64,000 nucleotides of DNA from positions 10,848 to 74,847 of the forward strand of contig DXZA01000040.1 of assembly GCA_019415525.1 (NCBI GenBank), read 5' to 3'. The notes beneath the pieces are model-generated. The model was not told where the DNA came from, did not search any database, and saw only the letters and a list, made by a program, of their open reading frames with translations. The position numbers were made by a program, and so were the translations under genes. Positions 19,071 through 26,969 of this stretch are shown here, in pieces. This DNA comes from Tyzzerella sp. Its GTDB lineage: Bacteria; Bacillota; Clostridia; Lachnospirales; Anaerotignaceae. How positions within the stretch are numbered: position 1 is the stretch's first letter; each line of letters opens with the position of its first letter.

Positions 19071-19781
19071 ATGTTACCGTATATTGGAGAATTTATTGGT
19101 ACTTTTATGCTTATACTTTTGGGTAATAGTGTAGTTGCCAATGTAACACTTGAAAAATCAGGTATGAAAGGTGGCGGGGCTATACAGATTTGTATTGCTT
19201 AGGGATTTGCTGTTATGATACCAGCTTTTATATTTGGCGAAGCATCAGGTGCTCATTTTAACCCTGCTCTTACTATTGCTTTGGCTTTTGAAGGCTCTTT
19301 TTCTTGGTCTATGGTTTTAGGTTATATTATTGCTCAGTTTTTAGGTGCTTTTTTAGGTGCTGTACTTGTATATATACTTTTTAAAGACCAGTTTGATGCA
19401 ACAGAGGATAAAGCTACAAAATTAGGTGTGTTTTCAACTTCTCCTGCTATATATAATATAGGTAGAAATATTTTAAGCGAAGTTGTGGGTACTTTTGTTC
19501 TTGTGTTTTCTATTAAGGCTATAGGAAATGTAAGTGGTATTGCTGGTGGCTTTGATAAATTTCTTGTTTTTGGAATTATTGTTGCTATTGGTATGTCCCT
19601 TGGTGGTCTCACAGGATATGCCTTAAATCCTGCTCGTGATATTGCACCTCGTATCGCCCACAGCTTACTTCCTATTAAAGATAAAGGCAGTTCTCATTGG
19701 GATTATGCTGTTGTTACACTTGTTTCTCCTATAATTGGTGCTGTTTTGGCTGTTGTTGTATATAATTTAATCCCGTGGTAA
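19071..19781 (+). pseudogene. glpF: Glycerol facilitator/aquaporin gene interrupted by an amber codon
   Basis: An ATG at 19071 with AAAGGAG upstream opens a frame of 236 codons that encodes a full MIP-family channel, except that codon 44 (19200-19202) is TAG in the context QICIA-stop-GFAVMI. Homologues carry Trp there, so TGG to TAG is a one-base change. Both channel motifs remain in the distal part: HFNPALT and ALNPARD. The frame is otherwise undamaged, so the mutation is recent, a sequencing error, or read through. Many genes here end in TAG, so TAG is not reassigned. Restart at the ATG at 19215 would lose helix 1 and part of helix 2. Confidence 0.85.
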
Positions 19782-19810
19782 TTTAATTTTTTTATTTTTT
19801 TTAAAATTTT

Positions 19811-19841
19811 TGAACGGATTTTTAATTCCCAATCGTATTAT
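19811..19841 (+). promoter_or_regulatory. Possible ECF-type promoter
   Basis: TGAAC at 19811-19815 and CGTA at 19834-19837 resemble the -35 (GAAC) and -10 (CGTC-like) boxes of ECF sigma factors, separated by 18 bp. It precedes an operon that encodes an ECF sigma factor, so autoregulation is plausible. A sigma-A-like TATTAT at 19836-19841 overlaps and cannot be excluded. Confidence 0.4.
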
Positions 19842-19888
19842 AAGTGAAAAGGATTTAAAACAGGTTTATAATATAGGAGGAATTTAAT

Positions 19889-20218
19889 ATGAAAAGAATA
19901 ATTAAAATTATGGCTGTAACAACAATAGTAGGTATTAGTATGGCAACATATGCTTTTGCAGGCTATGGCAATCAGTTTTTTAAAAATAGTGCAAATTATG
20001 TAGACGCAGACGGAAACGGAGTATGCGACAACTATGGAGTAAATGGAAACGGAGTAAATTATGTAGATACAGACGGAAACGGAGTATGCGACAACTACGG
20101 AGTAAATGGAAACGGTGTAAATTATATAGACACAGACGGCGACGGAGTGTGCGATAACTACGGAAATAAAGTATGTCCTAGAAACGGTATGGGTAGAAAA
20201 TTAGGACTTAATAAGTAA
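19889..20218 (+). CDS. Small secreted protein with DxDGxG repeats
   Basis: The 109-residue protein has a clear signal peptide (MKRIIKIMAV...MATYAFA, cleavage after AFA near residue 25). The mature part contains three 21-residue repeats of the form NYVDxDGNGVCDNYGVNGNGV. The D-x-D-G-x-G-x-x-D spacing resembles calcium-binding loops of EF-hand, dockerin and thrombospondin type-3 repeats, and each repeat carries one Cys. The tail is basic (CPRNGMGRKLGLNK). AGGAGG lies before the ATG. It is the first gene before an ECF sigma/anti-sigma pair, so it may be a signal, sensor partner or target of that system. No named family recognised. Confidence 0.75.
   Translation: MKRIIKIMAVTTIVGISMATYAFAGYGNQFFKNSANYVDADGNGVCDNYGVNGNGVNYVDTDGNGVCDNYGVNGNGVNYIDTDGDGVCDNYGNKVCPRNGMGRKLGLNK
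19993..20165 (+). repeat. 63-bp tandem repeats encoding the DxDGxG units
   Basis: Copies begin at 19993, 20056 and 20119 (third truncated), a period of exactly 63 bp or 21 codons, with a few synonymous and conservative changes between them. The reading frame is kept throughout. Confidence 0.9.
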
Positions 20219-20237
20219 TTATGAAAGAGGGTTCATT

Positions 20238-20720
20238 GTGAGAAGTGAACAAGAACTTAACAGAGCCATAGAAAAGTATGCAGATACTGTTCGAAGGCTC
20301 TGTATGATACATCTTAAAAATTATTATGATACAGAGGACATATTTCAAAATGTATTTTTGAAGTATGTCCTTAATTCTGTTGTATTTGAAAATGATGAAC
20401 ACGAAAAAGCGTGGTTTATTCGTGTTACTATTAATGCTTGTAAAGATTTGATAAAAAGTTTTTTCAGAAGTAAAACTGTTCCTTTAGATGAACTTTTATC
20501 ATATTCCCAAAATATTTCTGATGATAAAAAAATTATTTTGGAAGCTGTACTTTCATTACCTTTAAAATATAAAAATGTTGTATATTTACATTATTATGAA
20601 GGTTATACTGCTCCCGAAATAAGCAAAATTTTAAATAAAAACGTAAATACAGTATATACACTTCTTAAACGCTCGAAAGAAATGTTAAAAAATAAGTTGG
20701 GAGGTGAGTTTTATGAGTGA
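20238..20720 (+). CDS. ECF-type RNA polymerase sigma factor
   Basis: The 160-residue protein has sigma region 2 (YYDTEDIFQNVFLKYV, with the -10 recognition helix following in HEKAWFIRVTINACKDLIKS) and region 4 (LPLKYKNVVYLHYYEGYTAPEISKIL...NTVYTLLKRSKEML), linked by a short acidic stretch. It lacks regions 1 and 3, as in extracytoplasmic-function sigma factors. The start is GTG with AAAGAGG upstream. Its stop overlaps the next gene by 8 nt, so it is translationally coupled to the anti-sigma factor. The likely target is the promoter at 19811. Confidence 0.92.
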   Translation: MRSEQELNRAIEKYADTVRRLCMIHLKNYYDTEDIFQNVFLKYVLNSVVFENDEHEKAWFIRVTINACKDLIKSFFRSKTVPLDELLSYSQNISDDKKIILEAVLSLPLKYKNVVYLHYYEGYTAPEISKILNKNVNTVYTLLKRSKEMLKNKLGGEFYE

Positions 20721-21456
20721 AAAAATAAAAAGTGCTTTCGGTGAAATATATGCCGAAAATCAGCTTAAAGAAAATACAAAAGAATACGTACTTAAACAAA
20801 TTGAAAAAAAAGATAAAAAAATAAATAAAAAAATAAATACTATGAAATATATATATTCTATTGTTGTGTGTCTTTTTATATTTATAATTGGTGGATATAA
20901 AATATATTTTAATACTACTTCTATTATAAGTATTGATATAAATCCTTCTGTGGAGCTTGAAATTAATTGCTTTGATAAGGTTATTTTGGCAAAAAGTTAT
21001 AATGATGACGGTGAAGTTTTATTAAATAATATTGATGTTACTTTTGATAATTATAATGATGCAATTTATGAAATTATAAACAGTAATGAAATTTCAAAAA
21101 GTATTTCTGAAAATGGCTTACTTTATATTGGTGTTGTTGAAATGGATACAAAACAATGCCAAAAAATATTATACGATATTGAAAAATATACTGAAAATAA
21201 AAATAATATGTACTGCTATTCTATGAAAGAAAGTGATATTTTGGAGGCTCATAAAATCGGTCTTTCCTGTGGTAAATATAATGCATTTTTACAGCTACAA
21301 TCTTTAAACCCTGATATTACTACTGATGAAGTAAGTCAAATGACTATGAGAGAAATAAGAGATTTAATAGAAGGTCTTTCTGGAAATAGTGATTTTGACT
21401 TTGGCAAAGGACAAGGTAACGGACAGGGTAAAGGTAAAATGCAAGGTAAAAATTAA
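20713..21456 (+). CDS. RsgI-like transmembrane anti-sigma factor
   Basis: The 247-residue protein has a charged cytoplasmic N-terminus (residues 1-44, the expected sigma-binding part), one transmembrane helix (about 45-64) and an external domain. The external domain begins SIDINPSVELEIN, the conserved segment of RsgI-family proteins. In RsgI the Asn-Pro bond in this segment undergoes autoproteolysis during signalling; here it is N77-P78. The C-terminus is a low-complexity GKGQGNGQGKGKMQGKN tail, not a carbohydrate-binding module. The ATG at 20713 follows GGGAGG; an upstream GTG at 20704 lies inside that site. It pairs with the ECF sigma factor rather than with SigI. Confidence 0.85.
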   Translation: MSEKIKSAFGEIYAENQLKENTKEYVLKQIEKKDKKINKKINTMKYIYSIVVCLFIFIIGGYKIYFNTTSIISIDINPSVELEINCFDKVILAKSYNDDGEVLLNNIDVTFDNYNDAIYEIINSNEISKSISENGLLYIGVVEMDTKQCQKILYDIEKYTENKNNMYCYSMKESDILEAHKIGLSCGKYNAFLQLQSLNPDITTDEVSQMTMREIRDLIEGLSGNSDFDFGKGQGNGQGKGKMQGKN

Positions 21457-21468
21457 ATTATTTTGTTG

Positions 21469-21497
21469 TTGATTTTCAAAAACATATCTGTTATAAT
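21469..21497 (+). promoter_or_regulatory. Promoter of the Mn riboswitch-mntP unit
   Basis: TTGATT (21469-21474) and TATAAT (21492-21497) are spaced by 17 bp and sit just upstream of the riboswitch. Confidence 0.75.
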
Positions 21498-21504
21498 GTA
21501 AAAA

Positions 21505-21607
21505 AACTTTGTAAGGGAGTAGCAAGCACATATTTATTGTGTAGCAAGTCAACATACTGACCATTATAATGGTCTGGCTTGTTTTAAATTGCGAGACTTA
21601 TGTATAA
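21505..21607 (+). promoter_or_regulatory. yybP-ykoY manganese riboswitch
   Basis: The leader contains the conserved start AAGGGAGTAGC (21513-21523), a helix closed by GACCATTATAATGGTC (21559-21574), and the conserved return segment GCGAGACTTATG (21591-21602). This is the arrangement of the yybP-ykoY class, which binds Mn2+ and turns on export genes. It directly precedes mntP. The 3' strand can instead pair with TATAAGTCT at 21622-21630, offering an alternative fold between aptamer and terminator. Confidence 0.88.
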
Positions 21608-21669
21608 CTGTTTAGCTATACTATAAGTCTATCCATTTATTTGCTTATTTGTTTATAAATGATTATTAA

Positions 21670-21707
21670 ACTCAAGTTTAGCTTTTCAGTTAACTTGAGT
21701 TTTTTTA
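21670..21707 (+). terminator. Riboswitch expression-platform terminator
   Basis: ACTCAAGTT (21670-21678) pairs with AACTTGAGT (21692-21700), followed by a T-run, upstream of the mntP ribosome site. In this riboswitch class ligand binding prevents termination. Confidence 0.85.
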
Positions 21708-21747
21708 TTTGTTTTTATTAATTTATATTTTTAAAGGAGAGTAAAAA

Positions 21748-22332
21748 ATGGAGTGGAGTTTAGTATTTTTATTTAACAGTGTTTTGCTTGGGGTGGGGCT
21801 TGCTATGGACGCCTTTTCTGTTTCTGTTGCAAATGGTCTTAATGAACCTTCTATGAGTAAAGGTAAAATGTTTGGTATTGCAGGAACATTCGGCTTTTTT
21901 CAGGCTTTAATGCCTATGATTGGCTGGATTTGTGTACATACTATTGTTCAGTATTTTAATGAGTTTCAAAAATTTATACCTTGGATTGCTCTTATACTTC
22001 TTGCTTTTATTGGTGGAAAAATGATTATTGAAGGTATAAAATGTGATGGTGACGATGAATGTTCACCTTCTGTTGGTATTATAGCTCTTTTTGTACAAGG
22101 TGTTGCAACATCAATAGACGCTTTATCTGTTGGTTTCACTATTGCCGATTATAAATTTGTTATGGCTTTATCATCTGCCTTAATTATTGCTATTGTAACA
22201 TTTTTCATATCTATGGGCGGCATCGGTATAGGCAAAAAATTCGGCACAAAATTTTCTAATAAAGCTGAAATTTTAGGTGGTTGTATACTTGTATTTATTG
22301 GATTTGAAATTTTTATAACAGGTATTATATAA
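21748..22332 (+). CDS. mntP: Manganese efflux pump MntP
   Basis: The 194-residue protein has six predicted transmembrane helices in two three-helix repeats. It has the family motifs GLAMDAFSVSVANGL in helix 1 and GVATSIDALSVGF in helix 4, each with an Asp needed for Mn2+ transport. AAAGGAG precedes the ATG. It is controlled by the upstream manganese riboswitch, so export is switched on by excess Mn2+. Confidence 0.95.
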   Translation: MEWSLVFLFNSVLLGVGLAMDAFSVSVANGLNEPSMSKGKMFGIAGTFGFFQALMPMIGWICVHTIVQYFNEFQKFIPWIALILLAFIGGKMIIEGIKCDGDDECSPSVGIIALFVQGVATSIDALSVGFTIADYKFVMALSSALIIAIVTFFISMGGIGIGKKFGTKFSNKAEILGGCILVFIGFEIFITGII

Positions 22333-22369
22333 TTTGTGATAGAATAAAAGAGAATGGAGGTAATGAATT

Positions 22370-23461
22370 ATGAATTCTCTTTTTGATAAAATAAATATAG
22401 GTAATATTTGTTGTGAAAATCGAATTTTAAGAAGTGCAACTTGGGAAGGTATTTCTGATGAAAAAGGCTTTATGTGCCAAAAACAATATGATATTTATGA
22501 AGAACTTGCAAAAAATAATGTTGGGCTTATATCTACAGGTTATGCTAGAATTTTGGAAAGTGATTGTCCAAATGCAGGTATGATGGGGATTTATGATGAT
22601 TGTTTTATACCACAGTATAAAAAACTTACTGATATTGTCCATAAATATAAAAGCAAAATTATGATGCAAATTGCATACGGTGGTTCTAAAACAACATATA
22701 AAGTTGGTGAACATGTTATATACTGTCCTTCTGGTGTTCCTGAGGTGTCAACTGGTACTCAGGGTAAAGAAATGACTATTGATGAAATAAAACTTGTTGC
22801 AAAAGCTCATGGTGAGGCTGCAAAACGTGTTAAAGAAAGTGGTTTTGATGCTGTTGAAATACACGCAGGTCATAATTACCTTTTAAATCAGTTTTTAAGC
22901 CCTTATTATAACAGAAGAACTGATGAGTATGGTGGTTCTTTTGAAAATCGTATAAGAGCCATTTTGGAATGTTATGATGAAGTTAGAAATGCTGTTGGCT
23001 CTGATTTTACTGTTATGATTAAAATTACTTGTAGTGATTTTACAGAGGATGGATTTACATTTGAAGATTGTATAAAACTTTGTAAAATACTTGAACAAAA
23101 AGGTATTGACGGAATAGAAATCTCCGGTAATATCCATGGAAAAGCCGAAAAAATGACAGGTCAAATTTTTGACGGAAAAGCTATATTAAAAGAAGGTTAT
23201 TTCTTGGAATATGGCAAAGTTATTGCAGATGAATTAAATATACCTGTTTATGTTACTGGTGGTTTTAGAAACCCTGAAAATATGAATAAAATACTTTCTG
23301 AAACTAAAATTTCTGGCTTTGGTTTGAGCCGTCCTTTACTTACAGAGCCTAATATTGTTAATAAGTGGCTTAATGGTGACTTAACCTCTGCTAAATGTGT
23401 ACATTGTTCTAAGTGTAGAACTCCAGAAGGTAATTATTGCACAGTTTTTAATAAAAAATAA
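22370..23461 (+). CDS. NADH:flavin oxidoreductase (Old Yellow Enzyme family)
   Basis: The 363-residue FMN-dependent TIM-barrel protein has the N-terminal motif NRILRSATWEG, the catalytic pair in EIHAGHNYLLNQFLSP (His and Asn), and the signature YYNRRTDEYGGSFENR. It ends with Cys-rich HCSKCRTPEGNYCTVF, similar to short clostridial members that lack the C-terminal Fe-S/NADH domains of 2,4-dienoyl-CoA reductase. The substrate, usually an enone or nitro compound, is not predictable. ATGGAGG lies before the ATG. It is 37 bp after mntP with no terminator between, so partial cotranscription under the riboswitch is possible. Confidence 0.88.
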   Translation: MNSLFDKINIGNICCENRILRSATWEGISDEKGFMCQKQYDIYEELAKNNVGLISTGYARILESDCPNAGMMGIYDDCFIPQYKKLTDIVHKYKSKIMMQIAYGGSKTTYKVGEHVIYCPSGVPEVSTGTQGKEMTIDEIKLVAKAHGEAAKRVKESGFDAVEIHAGHNYLLNQFLSPYYNRRTDEYGGSFENRIRAILECYDEVRNAVGSDFTVMIKITCSDFTEDGFTFEDCIKLCKILEQKGIDGIEISGNIHGKAEKMTGQIFDGKAILKEGYFLEYGKVIADELNIPVYVTGGFRNPENMNKILSETKISGFGLSRPLLTEPNIVNKWLNGDLTSAKCVHCSKCRTPEGNYCTVFNKK

Positions 23462-23537
23462 CATTTATATTAAATTTAATAAATGTCTTGACGTATTTGT
23501 AATATAATGGTAAAATTTATAGCAAATTGTGTAATAG

Positions 23538-23568
23538 AGAGTACCTTATATTAAGGTACTCTTTTTTA
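23538..23568 (+). terminator. Terminator after the Old Yellow Enzyme gene
   Basis: A perfect 11-bp stem (AGAGTACCTTA with TAAGGTACTCT) has a 3-nt loop and six T residues. Confidence 0.9.
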
Positions 23569-23650
23569 AAGCTGTATGTCATTTGAATTTATTGCATAAA
23601 GAGGGCTTATAAAATCAAGTATTATTGTTTTTATACGGAGGACTGATGTA

Positions 23651-25576
23651 ATGAGAAAAAAATTGCTTATTAATATAGCCACAACTATATTGATAAGTTC
23701 TGTATTTTTACTTATATTATCGTGGCATATAATGAAAAACGAAAGAATTAAAATGGAAGCAGAGTATATTAATATTACCATTGAACAGATTAAAGAAAAT
23801 ATCGAAAGTAATAAAAGTAATCTTGAAAAGGCACGTGAACTTTTTCGCACAGATTATATTAATAGGTTGAATTTTATTTCATACCTTATAGAAGAGGATA
23901 ATGACGGTATTTTAAATTCTGACGAATGGAATAGAATTATAAGCTTAACAGAAGTAAGAGCAATTTATATTGTAGATAAAAATGGTATTGTTACTCAAAG
24001 TAGTAAAAATGAAGCTATTGGTATAAATTTTTATGATAATATTACATTTGAAAAATTTATACCACTTATAGAGGGTAAAGAAGAAAAGGGATACACTGTT
24101 ATATATGATGGTATTTCTATGGTTGATGGTGTAGAAAGAGTATATATCGGCATTGGTAATGGTAAAGATGGTGGAATACTTGTGGTTGATGCTGATAAAG
24201 AAATATTACATGAATATGAACAATCTATCAGTATAAAAGAGGTTGTTACTGCAATACCTATTAGATATGAAGAAACGCTTTTTGTTGTTGATAAAAATAC
24301 AGGTATTGTTATTGGCTCTTCTGATGAAAGGCTTTATAATGTAAAATCTGAAAATATGATTAAAAATATTAAAATGACTTTAAATGACCCTAAGGTTATT
24401 TCCGTTCATGGAGAGGATTTATTTGTTTTATCAAAAATATTAGATGATAAATATATTGTTATGGCTGTTTCTATGGCTCAGATTATGTCATATGTAAAGG
24501 CTAATATTGTCCAGTATATTATTATTATATTTATTATATGTATTGTAATAGGTATTTGCTTATACAGAAGTGTTAAAAATGTAATACTTAATGATATTGA
24601 GGGCATTGGTAAAAAGCTTACTGAGTTTTGTGAAGGTAAAAATGATATTGTGTTTGGTAAAGCAAAAACTTGTGAAATGTCACAGCTTATAGGCAAACTT
24701 TATAAAGTTATAAATGCTATTAAAACAAAAAATGAACGTATAAGTAGTATTGCTTCTATGATGGGTGAAGGTTTTGGTGCTTATGAATATTATCACGACC
24801 TTAATCAAATTTATATGTCTGAAAATTTACCTGATTTAATGGGTATGTCAGAAGAAGAAACTAAAGATATAATTAAAAAGTTTTATGATGCAGAAAATCA
24901 AAGAATAGAAAAATATGGCGGTATTTTTGAAGAAAAAGATGAGTATTCTACAGCTAATAATAAAATATTAAAAATACGAAGAAAGCTCTATAAAAATACT
25001 GTTTATGCCTTTTTGGAGGATATAACAGAGCAGAAAGAAAGAGATACAAGATTAAGTAAAGAGCTTAAAATTACTAAAGAAGAAAGCATAAAAGACACTT
25101 TGACAGAGCTTTATAACAGAAAGAAAATAGAGGAAGTAGTAAATGAATTTATTAGTTCTGAAAATGCACATAAAAGTATTATGATGCTTTTAGACCTTGA
25201 TAACTTTAAAATGGTTAATGATACATACGGTCATTTGGAAGGTGATAATGTATTAAAAAAACTTGCACTTATTTTGTGTAAGCAGTTTAGAAATACTGAT
25301 ACTATATCAAGATTAGGTGGCGATGAATTCCTTATTTTTATAAATAATAATATATCTGAAGATACTGTTATTAGAAAAGTAGATAACCTTCTTAAAATAA
25401 TAAAAAAAGAGCTTAATGAAGGCTATGAAAATATGAATGTTTCTGCAAGTATCGGTATTGCATACATTGATGAAAGTATTAAAACTTTTGAAGAAGCATA
25501 TAAATTTGCTGATGAAGCTATGTATTTTGCAAAAAATAAAGGCAAAGATTGTTTCTATATAAATAAACATAAATAA
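23651..25576 (+). CDS. Membrane-bound diguanylate cyclase with extracellular sensor domain
   Basis: The 641-residue protein has an N-terminal transmembrane helix (~5-25), an extracellular region of ~250 residues with Cache-like features (YIVDKNGIVTQSSKNEAIGINFYD), a second helix (~285-303), a PAS-like linker and a C-terminal GGDEF domain. The active-site loop GGDEF is intact at residues 556-560. RNTD lies five residues before it, the correct place for the RxxD inhibitory site that binds c-di-GMP. The enzyme should make c-di-GMP from two GTP in response to an external ligand. ACGGAGG precedes the ATG. Monocistronic. Confidence 0.93.
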   Translation: MRKKLLINIATTILISSVFLLILSWHIMKNERIKMEAEYINITIEQIKENIESNKSNLEKARELFRTDYINRLNFISYLIEEDNDGILNSDEWNRIISLTEVRAIYIVDKNGIVTQSSKNEAIGINFYDNITFEKFIPLIEGKEEKGYTVIYDGISMVDGVERVYIGIGNGKDGGILVVDADKEILHEYEQSISIKEVVTAIPIRYEETLFVVDKNTGIVIGSSDERLYNVKSENMIKNIKMTLNDPKVISVHGEDLFVLSKILDDKYIVMAVSMAQIMSYVKANIVQYIIIIFIICIVIGICLYRSVKNVILNDIEGIGKKLTEFCEGKNDIVFGKAKTCEMSQLIGKLYKVINAIKTKNERISSIASMMGEGFGAYEYYHDLNQIYMSENLPDLMGMSEEETKDIIKKFYDAENQRIEKYGGIFEEKDEYSTANNKILKIRRKLYKNTVYAFLEDITEQKERDTRLSKELKITKEESIKDTLTELYNRKKIEEVVNEFISSENAHKSIMMLLDLDNFKMVNDTYGHLEGDNVLKKLALILCKQFRNTDTISRLGGDEFLIFINNNISEDTVIRKVDNLLKIIKKELNEGYENMNVSASIGIAYIDESIKTFEEAYKFADEAMYFAKNKGKDCFYINKHK

Positions 25577-25585
25577 AATTATTTT

Positions 25586-25627
25586 GCGGTTTTGTTTCTT
25601 AATAAGAAATTTAAAACCGCTTTTTTA
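25586..25627 (+). terminator. Terminator of the diguanylate cyclase gene
   Basis: GCGGTTTT pairs with AAAACCGC, with an inner TTTCTT/AAGAAA pairing, followed by a T-run. Confidence 0.88.
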
Positions 25628-25677
25628 ATTGTTTTTTATATATTTTTGTCATAAAATATATAAAAGGGGGAATATTT

Positions 25678-26295
25678 ATGAATAATATTGAAAAAGAGTT
25701 ACAATTAGCCTTAGATTATATTGAACCATATTGGAAAATGCAAAGTGATTATCAGGATTATAAAAGCAGTTTTATATATAATGCACAAAGTCTTGATGAA
25801 GTTATAAGTCGTTCTTCTGAATACGGTATTGATGTTAAATATGCAATTCATAGGTGGTATAATTACCATACCTCTATAAGATGTGAGTATATTTTTACAG
25901 AGTTTGGTGCTGTTAAAGAAAAAAATAGAAAAAATAGAGGTGTTGATATATATATTAACGGTGTACCCTTTGATGTAAAATTAACTGTATATCCTATGGC
26001 TCTAAAAGACCACCCCTTTAATCTTAGAAAAAGAGAAGGTAAAAATAAAATGATAGAATGGTTTTATATCCACCAGTCACAAGAAGGGCGTATGCATATG
26101 TTAAATAGGCTTTTTATTGTATGTGATGGTAAAACACAAAAAGAAAGCCTTGCTCTTAAAAGTAATTTTCAGTGTATACGAGAAAAAACAGGAAATTATA
26201 TGGCTGTTGTTAATGAAAAAGGCTTTAATAGTCTTACGATTTATAAAGATAATAATGAATATAATGTAAAAAGTGATATTATTTATATAACATAA
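25678..26295 (+). CDS. Uncharacterised protein, candidate PD-(D/E)XK nuclease fold
   Basis: The 205-residue soluble protein belongs to no family I can name. The stretch RGVDIYINGVPFDVKLT (about residues 98-114) has the beta-hairpin and D-x(n)-(D/E)-x-K spacing of PD-(D/E)XK nucleases (GVD, then FDVK), and a conserved-looking Glu precedes it in CEYIFTEFGAV. The remainder is mixed alpha/beta with many aromatic residues (RWYNYHT). No partner methyltransferase, toxin or repair gene adjoins it; it is flanked by terminators and has its own AAAGGGGG ribosome site. A nuclease role is inference from one motif. Confidence 0.6.
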   Translation: MNNIEKELQLALDYIEPYWKMQSDYQDYKSSFIYNAQSLDEVISRSSEYGIDVKYAIHRWYNYHTSIRCEYIFTEFGAVKEKNRKNRGVDIYINGVPFDVKLTVYPMALKDHPFNLRKREGKNKMIEWFYIHQSQEGRMHMLNRLFIVCDGKTQKESLALKSNFQCIREKTGNYMAVVNEKGFNSLTIYKDNNEYNVKSDIIYIT

Positions 26296-26322
26296 GCAGA
26301 TTTATAAAAATCTGCTTTTTTT
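26295..26322 (+). terminator. Terminator after the 205-aa protein gene
   Basis: AGCAGATTT pairs with AAATCTGCT across an ATAA loop, followed by a T-run, and overlaps the end of the stop codon. Confidence 0.85.
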
Positions 26323-26325
26323 ATT

Positions 26326-26583
26326 TAAAAAACTTAGAATTTTTTGGACTTATTACTATTTATTATAAAAATATAAAAAGTGTGAAAGGAGGTGTTAAAC
26401 TTATAAATTGGTTTTATAAAGCTATATCGCTTAGTGCTTGAATGGGAATGGTATAGTGATATAAATGTAAAAATAATTTTTTATTACTTTGTAAAACATA
26501 TTTATAATTTACATACTATGTATTGAGCGAAAGCTTAATAAAAAAATTATAAAAAATAATAAAAAAAGGGAGCTGAAATAACT
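26326..26583 (+). other. Leader region of the surface-protein cluster
   Basis: These 258 bp contain no gene I can support. A consensus ribosome site (AAAGGAGGTG near 26390) is followed only by a three-codon frame. TATATC and GATATA around 26425-26462 could close a stem-loop. The last 60 bp are A-rich and end in AGGGAGC before the 105-aa gene. It may be a structured leader or the remnant of a lost small gene. Confidence 0.3.
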
Positions 26584-26901
26584 ATGGGAATGCCTGTTAT
26601 TACTGCAAGTACAACTACAAGAAATCAAGCTGTTACTGATATTATTCAGTCAGTAGCTCTTGAAGAAACTGCACTTTCTCACATTTTAAATGCAGAAGGT
26701 GAAAAAATACAGAAAGTTGTTGCTATGGATGATGTTACACCAGAAGTTTTATTAGCTACAAATAAATCAGTTGAATCAATGGTTAATGCTATATCAAGAC
26801 TTGAAATGATACTTCATTCAAAATTAACAACATTTGAAGGTTGTTTATGTGAAAAAGAAGAAACACCAGCACCAGAACCAACACCAGAACCAATTGTATA
26901 A
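26584..26901 (+). CDS. Short protein with helical ALSHILNAEGEKIQ domain
   Basis: The 105-residue protein has a Thr-rich start (ITASTTTRNQ), a helical domain (ETALSHILNAEGEKIQKVV, then NKSVESMVNAISRLEMIL), a CLC motif and a Pro/Glu tail (EETPAPEPTPEPIV). The helical domain is nearly the same as the C-terminus of the larger protein encoded downstream. I have the impression of similar modules on Firmicute spore or surface proteins, but I cannot name the family with certainty. No signal peptide is visible, as is usual for proteins loaded onto the forespore from the mother cell. Confidence 0.7.
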   Translation: MGMPVITASTTTRNQAVTDIIQSVALEETALSHILNAEGEKIQKVVAMDDVTPEVLLATNKSVESMVNAISRLEMILHSKLTTFEGCLCEKEETPAPEPTPEPIV

Positions 26902-26909
26902 AACAATTT

Positions 26910-26938
26910 ATAAGGCTTCATTTTGAAGCCTTATTTTA
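26910..26938 (+). terminator. Terminator between the two related surface-protein genes
   Basis: A perfect 11-bp stem (ATAAGGCTTCA with TGAAGCCTTAT) has a 3-nt loop followed by TTTTAT. Confidence 0.8.
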
Positions 26939-26969
26939 TAATAATCATTTTGTAATGGGAGGAGTATAA

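Noticed and set aside
19200..19202. Stop-codon reassignment (TAG read as amino acid)
   Set aside because: Many intact genes in the window end in TAG, so reassignment is not plausible; only local read-through could apply.
19215..19781. Independent 188-residue gene from the ATG at 19215
   Set aside because: It is the 3' part of the broken facilitator gene; upstream sequence in the same frame encodes the missing first helix and a proper ribosome site, and the fragment would not form a complete channel.
20713..21456. SigI-RsgI cellulosome-type system
   Set aside because: The sigma factor is ECF-type with regions 2 and 4 only and the anti-sigma factor has no carbohydrate-binding module; only the autoproteolytic core is shared.
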